From CALDTK01 sp965215115 (GTDB taxonomy: Bacteria > Bacteroidota > Bacteroidia > Chitinophagales > Saprospiraceae): a DNA stretch of 64,000 nucleotides. Where the stretch lies: NCBI GenBank assembly GCA_965215115.1, contig OZ244050.1:2294001-2358000 (forward strand). Direction: 5' to 3'. Each line of letters begins with the position of its first letter. Within the stretch, counting starts at the first letter, position 1. Position numbers and translations under genes: made by a program. The notes beneath the pieces are model-generated. The model worked only from the letters and a program-made list of their open reading frames with translations. It made no database searches and was not told the origin of the DNA. Positions 7,889-16,624 of this stretch are shown in pieces.

Positions 7889-9331
7889 TCACTCCACGAT
7901 CGTCACCTTCATCATATTGGTCGTAAACCGCTTCTCGATCGGCATCGAGCCGGTGTTGACTACGCGGTCGCCTTTCTCGAGCAGGCCCTTCGCCTTCAGC
8001 AAGTTGATCGTGTCCTCGATCGTGTCGTCGGTGCTCGTGAACTTGTCGTAGTAGAAGCCGCGCACGCCCCAGACCAGGTTGAGCGCACCCAGCAGGTGCT
8101 CGCGGTTGGAGAAGATGTAGATCTTCGTGTTGGCCGCGCGGTAGCTCGACACCTTGAAGGCCGTGTAGCCCGACACGGTGAGGCCACAGATCGCCTTCGC
8201 GCCCAGTTCGCTCGCGATGCGCGCGGCCCCGAAGCAGACCGCGTCCGAGAGGAAGTTGCTCGACTTCTCGCTCGTGACCGGGTGGCGCCCGTCGAAGTTG
8301 TACGCCGCCTCGGCCTGCTCGATGATCTTGTTCATCGCCTCGACCACCTTGACGGGGTGACGCCCGACCGAGGTCTCGCCGGAGAGCATCACGGCGTCCG
8401 TGCCGTCGAGCACGGCGTTGGCCACGTCCGTGATCTCGGCGCGCGTCGGCGACGGATTGTCGATCATCGAGTCCATCATCTGCGTCGCGACGATGACGGG
8501 GCGCGCGCGCTGGATGCACTTCTTGACGATCATCTTCTGGACGATCGGCAGCTGCTCCATCGGGAGCTCGATCCCGAGGTCGCCGCGCGCCACCATGATC
8601 GCGTTGGAGGCCTTGATGATCTTGTCGATGTTCTTGATCGCCTCGGGCTTCTCGATCTTCGAGATCACCTTGGCGTGGTGGCCGGCGGCCTCGATGCGGG
8701 CCTTGAGGTCCTTGACCTCCCTGGCCGTACGCACGAAGCTCAGTGCGATCCAGTTGACGGTCGGGTGGTTGGCGAGGATGTACTCGAGGTCGCGGTTGTC
8801 CTTGTCGGTGAGGCTCGGCAGGGAGATGTTGGTGTTCGGGAGGTTGACGCCCTTGTTGTCCTTGAGGGTCCCGGCGTAGAGCGACTTGAGTTGCACCTTC
8901 GAGACCCCGTCCGTGCTCACGACCTCGAAGACGAGCTTGCCGTCGTCGACCATGACGCGCTCGCCGACCTCGACGTCCTGCGCGAACTGCGGGTACGACA
9001 TGTAGACCCCGTCCTTGTCGCCGACGCGCTTCTCGTTGGTGAAGGTCACGACGTCGCCCTCGGCGAGTTCGAGGCCCTCCCCGGCCATCTTGCCGACGCG
9101 CAGTTTCGGCCCCTGGAGGTCGGCCATGATCCCGACGTGGGTCCCGAGCTCGGTGTTGATGGAGTCGATGCGGGCGATGGTCTCGGCGTGGACCTCGTGG
9201 CTCCCGTGGGAGAAGTTGAGGCGGAAGATGTCGACGCCCTCCTCGACGAGGGCCCGGAGCACGTGGCGCTCGATGCAGGCCGGGCCGACGGTGGCGACGA
9301 TCTTGGTGTTCTGGCGGTCGTTGATTTGCAT
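7889..9331 (-). CDS. pyk: Pyruvate kinase
   Basis: Converts phosphoenolpyruvate and ADP to pyruvate and ATP, the last step of glycolysis. At 480 residues it is full length. Seen: RLNFSHGS (38-44), DLQGPKLR (71-78), VISKIEKPEAI with the catalytic lysine (222-232), MVARGDLGIE (246-255), and VATQMMDSMI (281-290). The C-terminal domain lacks an added PEP-utiliser domain. The ATG has a TACTTTGC box 68 bases upstream (9399-9406). No operon partners. Confidence 0.97.
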   Translation of the reverse strand: MQINDRQNTKIVATVGPACIERHVLRALVEEGVDIFRLNFSHGSHEVHAETIARIDSINTELGTHVGIMADLQGPKLRVGKMAGEGLELAEGDVVTFTNEKRVGDKDGVYMSYPQFAQDVEVGERVMVDDGKLVFEVVSTDGVSKVQLKSLYAGTLKDNKGVNLPNTNISLPSLTDKDNRDLEYILANHPTVNWIALSFVRTAREVKDLKARIEAAGHHAKVISKIEKPEAIKNIDKIIKASNAIMVARGDLGIELPMEQLPIVQKMIVKKCIQRARPVIVATQMMDSMIDNPSPTRAEITDVANAVLDGTDAVMLSGETSVGRHPVKVVEAMNKIIEQAEAAYNFDGRHPVTSEKSSNFLSDAVCFGAARIASELGAKAICGLTVSGYTAFKVSSYRAANTKIYIFSNREHLLGALNLVWGVRGFYYDKFTSTDDTIEDTINLLKAKGLLEKGDRVVNTGSMPIEKRFTTNMMKVTIVE

Positions 9332-9458
9332 GTGGGGTCTTGTCTTTCGGGGGGTGGGGGCGGCTCAGCGTATCGGTGATGCGGTAAGCTCCCGGGGCGC
9401 AAAGTAGTGCGCGGGCGGTGTGGTGGGGCGGGGGCGGGGCGAATGTTCGCGGGGTGGG

Positions 9459-9473
9459 GGCTTTCGCCAAAAC
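9459..9473 (-). repeat. GTH motif, exact
   Basis: Intergenic, between pyk and the CT-tract gene at 9.8 kb. Confidence 0.9.
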
Positions 9474-9791
9474 AGCTCACTTGACTATTTGCGGAAGAGG
9501 TTCATTTTCGGAACGTTTTGCCTCCTTGGCGCCTCGAGCCGCGCTGCTGCACTCCAAACAAGTGAGTAGGGCTCGCTCTGCAAGGACTTCAACCCGCAGC
9601 GAAGCCTTGTCTTCCCCCGGAATCGATTTGTCATATTTTCGCCGGTGCATGAATAAACGAAACCGGAGCTTAGCTTTGACTCGCGGGAGACGGCGATCGG
9701 CGGCGAAGAGGAGTCTCTGCAGCCGTCGCGTTCGCCCCGAGACCGATGTAAGGCCCTAACTGCTAACTTATCACGCAATGAATCCGCCGTC

Positions 9792-9801
9792 CTCTCTCTC
9801 T
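9792..9801 (+). repeat. (CT)5 tract after a candidate ATG
   Basis: Five CT units lie 11 bases after ATG 9778. In the present length the ATG frame ends at TAG 9859. One unit fewer would join it to the downstream gene and complete a signal peptide. Confidence 0.6.
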
Positions 9802-9860
9802 ACGCTAGCGCCCTCTACCGGACGTGGCGTAAGGGTCAAGTCATCGTCGCCAGCCCACTA

Positions 9861-11120
9861 GTGGTGCTGCTGGCCTTCTCTCTCCTGGTAGATGCATCGT
9901 CGGCGCAGGCCCAGTGCTCTTCGGAAGTGTCCGACGCGCACTGGAGGATAGGGCCAACCTGGGGGAGCAGTCGCCTCGCGAACTGTGATAACAATCAAAT
10001 CTATAACTGCCATAAATATGCGATGGTCTATTTCGAGAACGGATGTACGGCTTCGAATGTATCCACGCTCAACTGTCCGGCTGCCGTAGGGGCCATCAGC
10101 GAAACTGTTTACCAGGCAGCTAATAACCCGAAGTACGTCGAGGTATGTAATGAGCCCGAGGCAAACATTGCGTACTGGGTATTTCCAACTGCGAACGGCG
10201 GGCCGCATTCGGCTGTGCGGTTGGGCGTCGGCAATCAGTATAGGTCAAAGTATGGACCCGACGGCCCCCTCGTGCAGCACCTCCTCGGAGGCTCATTTTA
10301 CGACCATGAATATGGTGCGCCGACGCAGACTTCGTATTGGGCCTACGTCGGAGCCGTTGCCGGTCCTTCAACGATCAGTGGCACGGCGCCTGTCGCCTAC
10401 GCTCTAATCAACCGACCCGGTGTCACCTACCAATGGTCTATCGTAAGCGGGTGGGACCGCATCTCGATCTCCGGAGCGACCAATCAGGCGAGCGTCACGG
10501 TTCAGCCCGTTCACAAGGGGTCGGCCGTCCTCCGACTAACGGTCTCCTCGCCGTGTGGCGTGGCCAAGACACGAGATATCAACATCACGATTGGTAACGT
10601 CACCTGCGGTGAGGCGCTCTACTCGGTGGGCGGTGGGACACCCAATAAGGTGGTTAACACGACCAACGCCGTGCCGACGGGCCTGATCACCGCGACGGCC
10701 TTCTGCGAAGGGTCTTCCACCATCGCTTGGACACGTACCTCGGGCTCGATCACTCAGATTAACAACAACGGAGCGACAGTTTCCTTCACGATGCCGAGCG
10801 GCGGCAGCGTTAGCTTTAATCTACGGACGGTGAAGGCGGGCGTCACGACCAATCGTTCATTTACCTTCTATAATTACGGCTCGTTCCGAATGGCATCTGA
10901 TCCAGCCAGTAACGAGATTGCGATTGACCTGAATCCGGACCTCGACTTTACCATCGAGCTGCTCGATATGAAAACGGGCAACGCACAGGTGACAAGCAGC
11001 CAGAAAAATGCCAATCGTATACCGAACGAATACCTAAAGCAGGGTGAATACGCCGTGCGTATTTACTACAACGGTGAAATCCTTCACACCCAGCAACTTC
11101 ACGTGGGGGCCGGAAAATGA
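9861..11120 (+). CDS. Secreted PKD-like protein with T9SS-type C-terminal domain
   Basis: The open frame starts at GTG 9861 with VVLLAFSLLVDASSAQAQ, the hydrophobic half of a signal peptide. The likely true start, ATG 9778, is out of frame by the length of the CT tract. Residues about 20-150 are a cysteine-rich region with NCHKYA and PHSAVRLG that loosely recalls papain/NlpC-type folds (low confidence). Residues about 155-250 are PKD/Ig-like (YQWSIVSGWDRISISG); the last 80 resemble a T9SS sorting domain (IELLDMKTGN, GEYAVRIYYNGEIL). Lower GC than neighbours and no GTH motif. Followed after 23 bases by an outer-membrane barrel. Confidence 0.65.
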   Translation: MVLLAFSLLVDASSAQAQCSSEVSDAHWRIGPTWGSSRLANCDNNQIYNCHKYAMVYFENGCTASNVSTLNCPAAVGAISETVYQAANNPKYVEVCNEPEANIAYWVFPTANGGPHSAVRLGVGNQYRSKYGPDGPLVQHLLGGSFYDHEYGAPTQTSYWAYVGAVAGPSTISGTAPVAYALINRPGVTYQWSIVSGWDRISISGATNQASVTVQPVHKGSAVLRLTVSSPCGVAKTRDINITIGNVTCGEALYSVGGGTPNKVVNTTNAVPTGLITATAFCEGSSTIAWTRTSGSITQINNNGATVSFTMPSGGSVSFNLRTVKAGVTTNRSFTFYNYGSFRMASDPASNEIAIDLNPDLDFTIELLDMKTGNAQVTSSQKNANRIPNEYLKQGEYAVRIYYNGEILHTQQLHVGAGK

Positions 11121-11143
11121 CCAGCGATATATAATTAACAAAA

Positions 11144-12043
11144 ATGCAGAGCATCCGTGTCCCCTTAGCCGCTACGCTTACACTAGCCCTCGGCACCCTA
11201 ATGTACGCGCAGACGGCCTCGCCTGCGTCCCGGCTCCGCGTCGAACTCACGGCCGGGCCCTCGCTTCCACTAGGGACCTTCGCCGATGCAGGCCCCGGCC
11301 CGACGCTCTCGGCGACCGATCCGCTCAGCAACACGGTCTACGTCCGTCACGACGAGGCCGGCTTCGCGCGCCGCGGGCTCGCCATCGCGCTCGGGGTCCG
11401 CTACCGGGTTGCTCCCGCGCTCGCGCTCGGGGCGGAGGTCGCGCACACGCGCCACGCCACTGATGTGTCAGGCTTGCAGCGCTTCGCCGCGAGTATCCCG
11501 GTGGTACGGGACAACTATAGAACTGCCGAGCATGCGCCCTACCGCGTCGCGTGGCTCGGTGCGAGCCTGCGGTATAGGTTCGCTATTTTGCGTAGGCTCG
11601 CGCTCGAGGCCGGACCCGAAGGTGGGTGGGCACGCGCTGGCTATCCAGATTGGGGATTCATACTGCGGAGTGCGGACGGTACCTTCGTGGGGGGGTATGC
11701 CCCGTTGGTACCCGGGGCGAGTGTGGAGGAGGTTTGGCAGAACGTCAATGGCCCCTACGACGATGGGCTCCACGTCGGGGGCGCTTACTTCGGGGCCGCC
11801 GTGCGGGCGGGTTACGACACGGAGCGCTTCGGGATCGGGCTCACGGCGCGGCTCCGGCACGCGCGCTTCTCCTACGACGTGTTCCCGAGTGCCTACCCAG
11901 GCAACTCTAATCCCCCAAAATTTTACCAGGACCAACTCCGCGTCACCACGCTCGATATCGGGGTATCTGTGTCGTGTCTGCTCCTAAAGCCCCGGGCCAG
12001 CCGCCCTGAGGCTGACGCGGGCGCCCGTGCGGGCAAGCGGTAA
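11144..12043 (+). CDS. Outer-membrane beta-barrel protein
   Basis: A 299-residue protein with a signal peptide (LAATLTLALGTLMYAQ) and alternating hydrophobic strands typical of an 8-10-stranded barrel (LAIALGVRYRVAPALALGAEV, ASLRYRFAILRRLALEAGPEG). It begins 23 bases after the secreted PKD-like gene, so the two are probably cotranscribed. A decayed second copy of its 3' end lies directly downstream. Function unknown. Confidence 0.65.
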   Translation: MQSIRVPLAATLTLALGTLMYAQTASPASRLRVELTAGPSLPLGTFADAGPGPTLSATDPLSNTVYVRHDEAGFARRGLAIALGVRYRVAPALALGAEVAHTRHATDVSGLQRFAASIPVVRDNYRTAEHAPYRVAWLGASLRYRFAILRRLALEAGPEGGWARAGYPDWGFILRSADGTFVGGYAPLVPGASVEEVWQNVNGPYDDGLHVGGAYFGAAVRAGYDTERFGIGLTARLRHARFSYDVFPSAYPGNSNPPKFYQDQLRVTTLDIGVSVSCLLLKPRASRPEADAGARAGKR

Positions 12044-12111
12044 GGGAAGTTGCCCGCGCTGGACTTTAGGCCGACTCCCGGTGTGCCTTGGAGCAGCTAC
12101 CCGCGAAGCCC

Positions 12112-12252
12112 CCGGGGTATCCGGGCAACTCGAGCCCCCCGAAGCAGTACCAAGACCAGCTCCGGATCACGACCCTAGACCTAAGCTTCTCGGTCGCGTA
12201 CGCGCTGCTAGGCGAGCACTCCGGTCGCGCACGCTCCCGGGCCGGCGAGTAG
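12112..12252 (+). pseudogene. 3' remnant of a duplicated outer-membrane barrel gene
   Basis: In the frame ending at TAG 12250 it reads GYPGNSSPPKQYQDQLRITT..., matching AYPGNSNPPKFYQDQLRVTT at the end of the barrel gene just upstream. Only the last strand and tail remain. This is evidence of a former tandem paralogue. Confidence 0.75.
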
Positions 12253-12277
12253 CCGGAGGCGTGAGCGTAATTACCGG

Positions 12278-13174
12278 TTAGGCTTCAGGACCCAGCAAGT
12301 CGTTCAACTCAGCCGACGAGAGGCCCGTCAACTCAGAGATTAGCGGGCGAGGCATCCCCTTGGCGGCCATCGCGCGGGCGATTGCGCGCGCTTTCTCGTC
12401 GAGGCCCTCCTCGCGGCCCTCCTCCTTGCCGTAGATGTACTGCTGGAGCCAGGCACCCCGCAGGTCCCTGTCCTGCGCCATGGCCAGTTCCCAATTCTCC
12501 CGCTCCTCGGCGCTCATATTGGCGACCTCCATCGTCGTGAAGGCCTTGCGGATCTCCTCCTCGGTGACCCAGTCGGGGATCCTGTCCATCGCCTTCATGT
12601 TGCGCATGGCGAGGGCCCACTGCTCGAGGGGCGCCAGCGTAGTCGTATCGGCGGAGAGGGTGTCGGTGGGCATGGGGAGCTTGTTGAGTTCCACAAAGTA
12701 CAACTGAAGAACGTCGGAGAACAGTTCCCCCGCCGTGGACATCAGCCGGAATTGGTGGAAGTAGCCTCCGTAGCCGCCCTTCCCACTGGCGCCGGGCAGG
12801 TCGTAGTCCACGAGCGCGATGACGTACACGGGCTTCAGTTCGTAGAATCGGTCGCCGGGCTGGACCTGCTCGGCAAACGACCGCATCGCGTAGTAGAGCG
12901 TGCGCTCCTTGAAGTAGGGCTGCGCGAGCCGCTGGACCTCGATGATGATCGTGCGACCGTCGGCCGTGACGCAGCGCAGGTCGTACACCACGGTCCGGGT
13001 CGCGACGCCGTCGCCGATCACGTCGGTGCGCAGGTAGGAGATGGCCGTAACCCTGTCCTTCGCCGGGAGTACGGCATTGATGAAGGCAATCAGGGTGGCG
13101 TGGCCGGCGAACATGCGCTTGAAGCCGAAGTCGGTGATGGGGTCGGCGTAGCGACCGGCGTAAGTAACTTCCAT
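12278..13174 (-). CDS. Rpn family recombination-promoting nuclease
   Basis: A 298-residue member of the Rpn/PD-(D/E)XK 'transposase-like' nuclease family, which cuts DNA and promotes RecA-independent recombination. Hallmarks: DPITDFGFKRMFA at residues 12-24, YDLRCVTADGRTIIIEVQ around residue 65-82 with the D...EVQ active-site core, and a C-terminal helical region (GKEEGREEGLDEKARAIARAMAAKG) with a GLS..EL tail typical of the family. It stands alone, next to an AT-rich gap (13190-13270). Confidence 0.85.
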   Translation of the reverse strand: MEVTYAGRYADPITDFGFKRMFAGHATLIAFINAVLPAKDRVTAISYLRTDVIGDGVATRTVVYDLRCVTADGRTIIIEVQRLAQPYFKERTLYYAMRSFAEQVQPGDRFYELKPVYVIALVDYDLPGASGKGGYGGYFHQFRLMSTAGELFSDVLQLYFVELNKLPMPTDTLSADTTTLAPLEQWALAMRNMKAMDRIPDWVTEEEIRKAFTTMEVANMSAEERENWELAMAQDRDLRGAWLQQYIYGKEEGREEGLDEKARAIARAMAAKGMPRPLISELTGLSSAELNDLLGPEA

Positions 13175-13354
13175 GGCGAGGGTGTTGAGTGAAGCGGCAA
13201 TATCAACACAAATTGTTTAACAAAATTTTCAACCACTTCACTTACGTGAAAAAATCCACCAGCACCCACATAGGGTATGCAGCCAATCAAGAGAGCGTGC
13301 TTATCCTCTCCTCGACCATTCGATCACCCTCCGCCCCCGAATACCTTCCCCCCC
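13175..13354. other. AT-rich intergenic gap upstream of nrtR
   Basis: Carries a clearly AT-rich patch at 13195-13260 and then a pyrimidine-rich leader with a TACCTTCC box (13342-13349), 5 bases before the nrtR ATG. Confidence 0.5.
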
Positions 13355-14038
13355 ATGCACACCCCCGAAGTCTACCTCGCCGTCGACGCCGTCGTCTTCG
13401 CCTACACCGACGGCCAGCTCCACGTCCTCCTCATCGAGCAGCGCCACGGCCCGCTCGCTGGCCAGCGCGCCCTACCCGGGGGCTTCGTGCGCGCCGGCGA
13501 GGGCCTGCGCGAGGCAGTCGAGCGGGAGCTCATCGAGGAGACGGGCCTGCGGGTCGACTACCTCGAGCAACTGTATACCTACGGCGACGATACGCAGCGC
13601 GACCCGCGGGCCCAGGTCGTCACCGTGGCCTACTACGCGCTCGTGCCGCCGGATAGGGTAGCGTCGGCCCCGGAGGGCGACGCCCGGGACGCCGCCTGGA
13701 CCCCCATCGCCGAGCTGCCGGCGCTCGCCTTCGACCACGCCACAATCATCCGGGACGCCGCCGCGCGCCTCCGGGCCAAACTTTCTTACCAGCCCATTGG
13801 CTTCGAGTTGCTGCCGGAGCGCTTCCCGTTCTCGGCGCTCGAGGACCTGTACGAGACCTTGCTCGACCGCCCCATCGACCGCCGCAACTTTAGACGCAAA
13901 ATGCTGAGCTTTAATGTTTTGGCGGAAGCTGGGCCGTTGGAAAAGTCCGGCCCAGGTCGCCCGGGCATGGCCTACCGGTTCGACAAAACCCGCTACGAGC
14001 AGCTCCAGCGCGAGGGCTTCCTGTTCGACATAAAGTGA
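13355..14038 (+). CDS. nrtR: NrtR-type Nudix regulator of NAD metabolism
   Basis: Nudix domain fused to a winged helix; the family represses NAD salvage/biosynthesis genes and is released by ADP-ribose. The Nudix box GFVRAGEGLREAVERELIEETGL (residues 43-65) is intact, so hydrolase activity is possible as well. The C-terminal DNA-binding part (about 140-227) has the family pattern RNFRRKML..PGRPGMAYRFD. The ATG at 13355 is chosen because the Nudix fold starts there and a TACCTTCC box lies 5 bases before it. The next genes make PRPP and NMN, which supports the regulator assignment. Confidence 0.87.
   Translation: MHTPEVYLAVDAVVFAYTDGQLHVLLIEQRHGPLAGQRALPGGFVRAGEGLREAVERELIEETGLRVDYLEQLYTYGDDTQRDPRAQVVTVAYYALVPPDRVASAPEGDARDAAWTPIAELPALAFDHATIIRDAAARLRAKLSYQPIGFELLPERFPFSALEDLYETLLDRPIDRRNFRRKMLSFNVLAEAGPLEKSGPGRPGMAYRFDKTRYEQLQREGFLFDIK
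13916..13930 (+). repeat. GTH motif, GTTTTGGCGGAAGCT
   Basis: Sense in nrtR, read VLAEA; outer G/T. Confidence 0.7.
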
Positions 14039-14061
14039 GGCGCGCTGAACCATTTTTACAT

Positions 14062-14082
14062 TTTGCGTGATATTTACGCAAA
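14062..14082. promoter_or_regulatory. Candidate NrtR operator (inverted repeat)
   Basis: TTTGCGT-7 bases-ACGCAAA, a perfect 7-bp inverted repeat in the 66-base gap between nrtR and the PRPP synthetase-like gene. It lies just upstream of the -7 box at 14090, where a repressor would block the polymerase. Confidence 0.6.
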
Positions 14083-14089
14083 TACCGCG

Positions 14090-14097
14090 TACATTTG
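14090..14097 (+). promoter_or_regulatory. -7 box TACATTTG, near-leaderless
   Basis: An exact match to TAnnTTTG, ending 7 bases before the ATG at 14105. Start of transcription would be at or just before the ATG. Confidence 0.65.
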
Positions 14098-14104
14098 TCC
14101 CACC

Positions 14105-14965
14105 ATGCAAACCCCCACCCACGCCCTGCACCTCGATCCGGACTTCCGGGCCTACGGCTCCCTGCCGCCGATCTCCTTCGAGGCCTTCGAATTCGCTGGC
14201 GGCGAACCGCACGTCAAGCTCGGCGCCGTCGAGCCGGGTGCGCGGGTCATCGTCACGCAGCGCGCCCGCTCCTGGCAAGACCTCGGGCTCGTGGCCATCG
14301 CGGTGGATGCGCTCCGTAGGGCCGGCGCGGACGAGGTGAGCCTGCTGCTTCCCTACCTCCCCGGCGCTCGCCAGGATCGCGTCATGGTGCCCGGTGAGCC
14401 GCTCACGGTCAAGGTCTACACCGACTTCCTGAATTCGCTTTCGCTAAAACGCGTCACCGTCTTCGACCCGCACTCCTCGGTCGGTCCTGCGCTGCTCGAT
14501 AACGTAGAGGTGGTCGACAGTACGGCTTACGCCAAAACCGTCCTCGCCGACCTCCCCGCCAACACGCGCCTCATCTCCCCGGACGCCGGTGCGCAGAAGA
14601 AGGTCTACGCCGTAGCGCAGGCGCTAGACGGTAAGTATGCGGTCATCGACGCCGGCAAACACCGCGACGTGCGCACGGGCGAACTCACGGGTTTCGCGGT
14701 GTACGTCTACGACAAACAACTCCGCGGCGAACCCTGCCTCATCCTCGACGACATCTGCGACGGCGGCGGCACCTTCCTCGGCCTCGCTACAGCCCTCAAG
14801 CAAGAAGGCGCCGGCGATCTCTACCTGGCCGTGAGCCACGGCATCTTCTCGAAGGGCCCCCAGGTTTTGACGAAAGTCTTCAAACACGTCTACTGCACCG
14901 ACAGCTTCTCGACGCTCCCGCCAACGGAAGGCATCACACAAGTCCCTCTCATGCGACTATTATAG
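14105..14965 (+). CDS. Ribose-phosphate pyrophosphokinase-like protein
   Basis: A 286-residue PRPP synthetase homologue that would supply PRPP to the nicotinamide phosphoribosyltransferase next door. The PRPP-binding motif ILDDICDGGGTF is near residue 215, and the catalytic flap region LPGARQDRVMVPGEPLTVKVY near residue 83. TVFDPHSS corresponds to the VDPHS metal-binding region. It is shorter than housekeeping Prs (about 310), as in NAD-salvage versions. Regulated from the palindrome/-7 box just upstream. Four GTH copies: one with A-T at the middle stem pair (14864). Confidence 0.85.
   Translation: MQTPTHALHLDPDFRAYGSLPPISFEAFEFAGGEPHVKLGAVEPGARVIVTQRARSWQDLGLVAIAVDALRRAGADEVSLLLPYLPGARQDRVMVPGEPLTVKVYTDFLNSLSLKRVTVFDPHSSVGPALLDNVEVVDSTAYAKTVLADLPANTRLISPDAGAQKKVYAVAQALDGKYAVIDAGKHRDVRTGELTGFAVYVYDKQLRGEPCLILDDICDGGGTFLGLATALKQEGAGDLYLAVSHGIFSKGPQVLTKVFKHVYCTDSFSTLPPTEGITQVPLMRLL
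14436..14450 (-). repeat. GTH motif variant, GTTTTAGCGAAAGCG
   Basis: Antisense in the PRPP synthetase-like gene, read LSLK. Confidence 0.6.
14524..14538 (-). repeat. GTH motif, GTTTTGGCGTAAGCC
   Basis: Antisense in the same gene, read AYAKT. Confidence 0.75.
14864..14878 (+). repeat. GTH motif, A-form, GTTTTGACGAAAGTC
   Basis: Sense in the same gene, read VLTKV. Middle pair A-T. Confidence 0.75.
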
Positions 14966-15035
14966 TCACGCACGGACGCCCCCCGCGGCAGCGCATCCTC
15001 CCATCAACTCATCAGCCAATCCTCTCATCTCAACT

Positions 15036-16487
15036 ATGAACCCTCTCCTCCTCACCGACGGCTACAAGCTCGACCACCGACGCCAGTACCCCGACGGCAC
15101 CACCCTCGTCTACTCCAACTGGACGCCCCGCAAGAGTCGCATCGAGGGCATCGACCACGTGGTCTTCTTCGGGCTGCAGTATTTTCTCAAGGAATACGTC
15201 CAGACGCAATTCCAAACCGATTTTTTCGATCGGCCGAAACAGGAAGTATTAAACGAGTACGCCGCGCGCGTCAACGCCTATCTCGGTCCTAATCAGGTCG
15301 GTACCGATCACATCGGCGCACTGCACGATTTGGGTTACGTGCCGATGAGTTTTAAGGCCCTGCCGGAGGGTGTGTCGGTGCCGATCCGCGTGCCGATGTT
15401 CACGATGGTGAATACGCTGCCCGAGTTTTTTTGGCTCACCAACTACTTCGAGACGCTGCTGTCGGCGGTGGTTTGGCTGCCGTGCAACTCCGCCACGATC
15501 GCGAAGCAGTACCGCCGGATCTTGGATGCGGCTGCCGCCAAAACTTCTTCGCAACCGGGTTTCGTCGACTGGCAGGGGCACGATTTCTCGATGCGGGGCA
15601 TGGGCGGCATCGAGGCTTCCCTGAGCAGTAGCGCGGCCCACCTGTTGAGTTTTAGCGGAAGCGACACCATTCCGGCCGTCGACTGGCTGGAGAAGTATTA
15701 CCACGCTGATGCGCAAAACGAACTCGTGGCCGGCAGCGTCGCGGCCACGGAGCACTCCGTGATGAGTATGGGTAAGAAAGACGCCGAACTCGACACCTTC
15801 CGCCGCCTCATCACGGAGGTTTATCCCGCGGGCATCGTCTCTATCGTGAGCGATACGTGGGATTTGTGGCAGGTCTTGACGGAGTATCTGCCGAAGTTGA
15901 AAGGCGAGGTCCTGGTGCGCGAAGGGAAGGTGGTCATCCGGCCTGATAGCGGCGATCCGGTGGATATTATCTGCGGTAAGGTTTCCGCTACCACGGACGA
16001 CGAGCGCAAGGGCGTCATCGAACTCCTCTGGGACGTCTTCGGCGGCACGACCAACGACAAGGGCTACCGCGAGCTCGACCCCCACATCGGCGCCATCTAC
16101 GGCGACTCCATCACGCTCGAGCGAGCGAAGCAAATCTGCGAGCGCCTGGCGGCGAAGGGTTTCGCGAGCACCAACGTCGTGCTCGGCGTCGGGAGCTTCA
16201 CCTACCAGTACAACACCCGCGACACCTTCGGCTTCGCGATGAAGGCCACGTACGGTGAGGTAAACGGCGAGGGCCGCGCGATCTACAAAGACCCCGTCAC
16301 CGACGACGGCACGAAGAAGAGCGCCCGCGGCCTCGTGCGTATCGAAAAAGAGGACGGCGAGTACGTCCTGTACGACGAGCAGACCTGGGACCAGGAGGCC
16401 GGCGGCGAGCTGCTGGAAGTCTTCCGGGACGGCGAGCTCCTGGTAGAGCACACCCTCGCCGACATCCGGGCGCGCGTCCGCGCTTGA
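15036..16487 (+). CDS. nadV: Nicotinamide phosphoribosyltransferase
   Basis: Makes NMN from nicotinamide and PRPP, the first step of the two-step salvage route to NAD. The 483-residue protein aligns through human-NAMPT-like landmarks: TDGYKLDHRRQYP at the start, FSGSDT with the substrate-selecting aspartate (D210), and VAATEHSVM with the catalytic histidine (H240). Follows the PRPP synthetase-like gene by 70 bases, in the same direction, as expected for an NrtR-controlled unit. The leader (14997-15035) is pyrimidine-rich with imperfect CATCAACTC repeats. Confidence 0.93.
   Translation: MNPLLLTDGYKLDHRRQYPDGTTLVYSNWTPRKSRIEGIDHVVFFGLQYFLKEYVQTQFQTDFFDRPKQEVLNEYAARVNAYLGPNQVGTDHIGALHDLGYVPMSFKALPEGVSVPIRVPMFTMVNTLPEFFWLTNYFETLLSAVVWLPCNSATIAKQYRRILDAAAAKTSSQPGFVDWQGHDFSMRGMGGIEASLSSSAAHLLSFSGSDTIPAVDWLEKYYHADAQNELVAGSVAATEHSVMSMGKKDAELDTFRRLITEVYPAGIVSIVSDTWDLWQVLTEYLPKLKGEVLVREGKVVIRPDSGDPVDIICGKVSATTDDERKGVIELLWDVFGGTTNDKGYRELDPHIGAIYGDSITLERAKQICERLAAKGFASTNVVLGVGSFTYQYNTRDTFGFAMKATYGEVNGEGRAIYKDPVTDDGTKKSARGLVRIEKEDGEYVLYDEQTWDQEAGGELLEVFRDGELLVEHTLADIRARVRA
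15530..15544 (-). repeat. GTH motif variant, loop GGCA
   Basis: Antisense in nadV, read AAAKT. Confidence 0.5.
15649..15663 (+). repeat. GTH motif variant, GTTTTAGCGGAAGCG
   Basis: Sense in nadV, read SFSGS, in the conserved FSGSDT loop. Confidence 0.6.
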
Positions 16488-16570
16488 ACGGAACGTAGAA
16501 GCCGCAGGGCCGCAGGGCCGCAGATATGAAATGCGGTCGCCCGACTTCCTCGCGACTTAGGTTCCGTGAG

Positions 16571-16622
16571 CACTGCCCTTCACCAATTCACCCTTCACCC
16601 CTCAAACCTTCAAGACTTCACC
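16571..16622 (+). repeat. CCTTCACC-type short repeats in a leader
   Basis: Imperfect 7-8-base pyrimidine units (cccttcacc, cttcaagacttcacccc) directly before the TTG start at 16625. Similar tracts precede the genes at 17810/17870, 21586 and 48783. Confidence 0.6.
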
Positions 16623-16624
16623 CC

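Larger units (their letters stand above)
9332..9860. other. Intergenic region between pyk and the 9.86-kb secreted protein
   Basis: Holds the pyk -7 box (TACTTTGC, minus strand, 9399-9406), a GTH motif copy at 9459-9473, the candidate ATG at 9778 and a CT tract at 9792-9801. No other gene is convincing. Confidence 0.6.

Noticed and set aside
8096..9379. A long open frame opposite pyk
   Set aside because: Shadow of pyruvate kinase; composition is Val/Leu/Asp-rich without domains.
13979..13990. TTCGACAAAACC as another GTH copy (also near 35337)
   Set aside because: Reverse complement GTTTTGTCGAACC lacks the paired 3' half.
15249..16451. A 400-codon open frame opposite nadV
   Set aside because: Shadow of nadV.
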